Part shown: in pieces, positions 63,301-64,000 of the stretch
How positions within the stretch are numbered: the stretch's first letter is position 1
Layout: each line of letters opens with the position of its first letter
Source: DYMC01 sp035406705
GTDB lineage: Bacteria > Verrucomicrobiota > Lentisphaeria > Victivallales > GWF2-50-93
Length of the DNA stretch: 64,000 nucleotides
Direction of reading: 5' to 3'
Assembly (NCBI GenBank): GCA_964426675.1
Contig: CAYRRM010000004.1
Location: 62,001-126,000, forward strand
Made by a program: the position numbers and the translations under genes
The notes under the pieces: model-generated
Database searches by the model: none
Told to the model about the DNA's origin: nothing
Seen by the model: only the letters and a program-made list of their open reading frames with translations

Positions 63301-64000
63301 TTATTTTTTTGAAAATGAAGATGTAAAGTCTGAATCTTCACTTTTTTCTACTTTTTTAACGTATTTTGAATTTTTAATTAACTCTTTCAATTTTTTCTCA
63401 AATTTGACGTGGTCTATTGGTAATTCAATGCTTTTTCCTTCAAGAGAAGAAAGAAGCATTACATTCGCTAATTCGATTGAATTACACCCCTCCTCACCTC
63501 TTGCAACAAGTTTATCCCCTTTCAATATGGAATTCGTAAAATTCTGTATAATACACTGGTGACGAGAAGAATTGTCTGCTTTATATGGAATATCTATATT
63601 CCAGTAGTCAGGTCCTTCGAATTGTTTACTTGTAGTATAGTTGAACTCTGAAACTTTTTCTTCAGTTCTTGAGAATGTAATTTTTCCATTTTCTGCCACG
63701 ACCTTTCCTCTATCACAAGCTATTTCTAATCGATTAGTCCCTGGGAATTCTCCGGTAGAAGTTATAAATGAAGCGGTCTTCCCATCAGAATACTCGAAAA
63801 ACGCAGTAACATCATCTTCAACCTCAATATCATGATATTTTCCTAATGCGCAATAAGAATGAACTCGTGATGGCATTCCAAACATCCACTGGAAAAGGTC
63901 TATGTTATGAGGGCATTGATTCAGGAGAACCCCACCGCCTTCACCTCTCCATGTTGCACGCCATCCTCCTGAATTATAATAGGCCTGAGTTCTGAACCAG
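63301..64000 (-). CDS. Gfo/Idh/MocA-family oxidoreductase, N-terminus cut by window edge
   Basis: The open frame enters from the right edge and ends at 63301. The visible part includes YYNSGGWRATWRGEGGGVLLNQCPHNIDLFQW, which is the Gfo/Idh/MocA C-terminal substrate domain with its conserved His and Asp, then EVEDDVTAFFEYSDGKTASFITSTGEFPG and the ISFNSIELANVML-type ending. The NAD-binding domain lies outside. The family oxidises sugars or inositols with NAD(P). It leads the two TIM-barrel genes in one operon. Confidence 0.92.
   Translation of the reverse strand, partial: WFRTQAYYNSGGWRATWRGEGGGVLLNQCPHNIDLFQWMFGMPSRVHSYCALGKYHDIEVEDDVTAFFEYSDGKTASFITSTGEFPGTNRLEIACDRGKVVAENGKITFSRTEEKVSEFNYTTSKQFEGPDYWNIDIPYKADNSSRHQCIIQNFTNSILKGDKLVARGEEGCNSIELANVMLLSSLEGKSIELPIDHVKFEKKLKELIKNSKYVKKVEKSEDSDFTSSFSKK

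Noticed and set aside
1..64000. CRISPR arrays, rRNA genes, prophage or full insertion sequences
   Set aside because: I looked for regularly spaced direct repeats, rRNA signature segments, integrase/transposase motifs and terminal repeats flanking genes, and found none.

Overview
The window is AT-rich (roughly one third G+C by eye) chromosomal DNA from a diderm bacterium. The markers of a diderm are a type IV pilus secretin, TatC and lipoprotein signals. A pilin with the [22 protein letters not shown] start followed by an [13 protein letters not shown] stretch resembles the DUF1559-type prepilins that are very abundant in Lentisphaerae and Planctomycetes. With the PilMN-PilO-secretin cluster and several Hanks-type kinases, this points to the PVC superphylum, perhaps a Lentisphaerae relative. 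That placement is inference. No rRNA, CRISPR array, prophage or transposase gene is visible.

Layout. 1-4.7 kb (minus strand): phoH (cut by the left edge), a LysM protein, fabF, acpP, a YggS-type PLP protein and an MscS channel. 4.8-8.6 kb: a family 4 uracil-DNA glycosylase, a small orphan gene, and a GH4 glycosidase divergent from an AraC regulator. 8.8-17 kb (minus): trpS, a large zinc-ribbon/low-complexity membrane protein, a eukaryotic-type ileS and a membrane Ser/Thr kinase. 17.5-20.6 kb: a LeuC-like hydro-lyase, a flavodoxin-like protein, tatC and a small secreted protein. 20.9-25.7 kb (plus): dnaE-cinA. 25.8-32.8 kb (minus): nusA-infB-rbfA continues with a CBM9-like protein, galK and dxr in overlapping order. 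33-40 kb: rpsT, a PHP phosphatase, aconitase, a PfkB sugar kinase, an HtrA protease and a DUF2851 protein. 40-45 kb: an EamA transporter, a second zinc-ribbon kinase, and araD/araB. 45.3-53.9 kb (minus): a type IV pilus/secretion operon (pilin, secretin, PilM-PilN fusion, PilO-like, PilP/GspC-like, PilB) ending in uvsE. 54-60.6 kb: a BcsA-like glycosyltransferase divergent from a DUF5060-type glycoside hydrolase and a PA14-like protein. 60.7-64 kb: tRNA-Val(CAC), recO, two xylose-isomerase-like TIM barrels and a Gfo/Idh/MocA oxidoreductase cut by the right edge.

The genes suggest a carbohydrate-degrading heterotroph (GH4, GalK, AraBD, a ketodeoxygluconate-type kinase, TIM-barrel/oxidoreductase sugar genes) with surface pili and a possible exopolysaccharide module.

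The most unusual signal is not a gene. A short palindrome, GCGA-WWW-TCGC (usually TTGCGAWTTTCGCAA), occurs 20 times, always inside coding sequence, in two reading frames and in unrelated genes. A crude base-composition estimate predicts about 0.2 occurrences. It resembles in style the HIP1 palindrome of cyanobacteria. A separate approximately 60-bp repeat occurs in two intergenic regions (8.6 kb and 42.8 kb). A perfect sigma70-type promoter at 8.7 kb has no gene in front of it.
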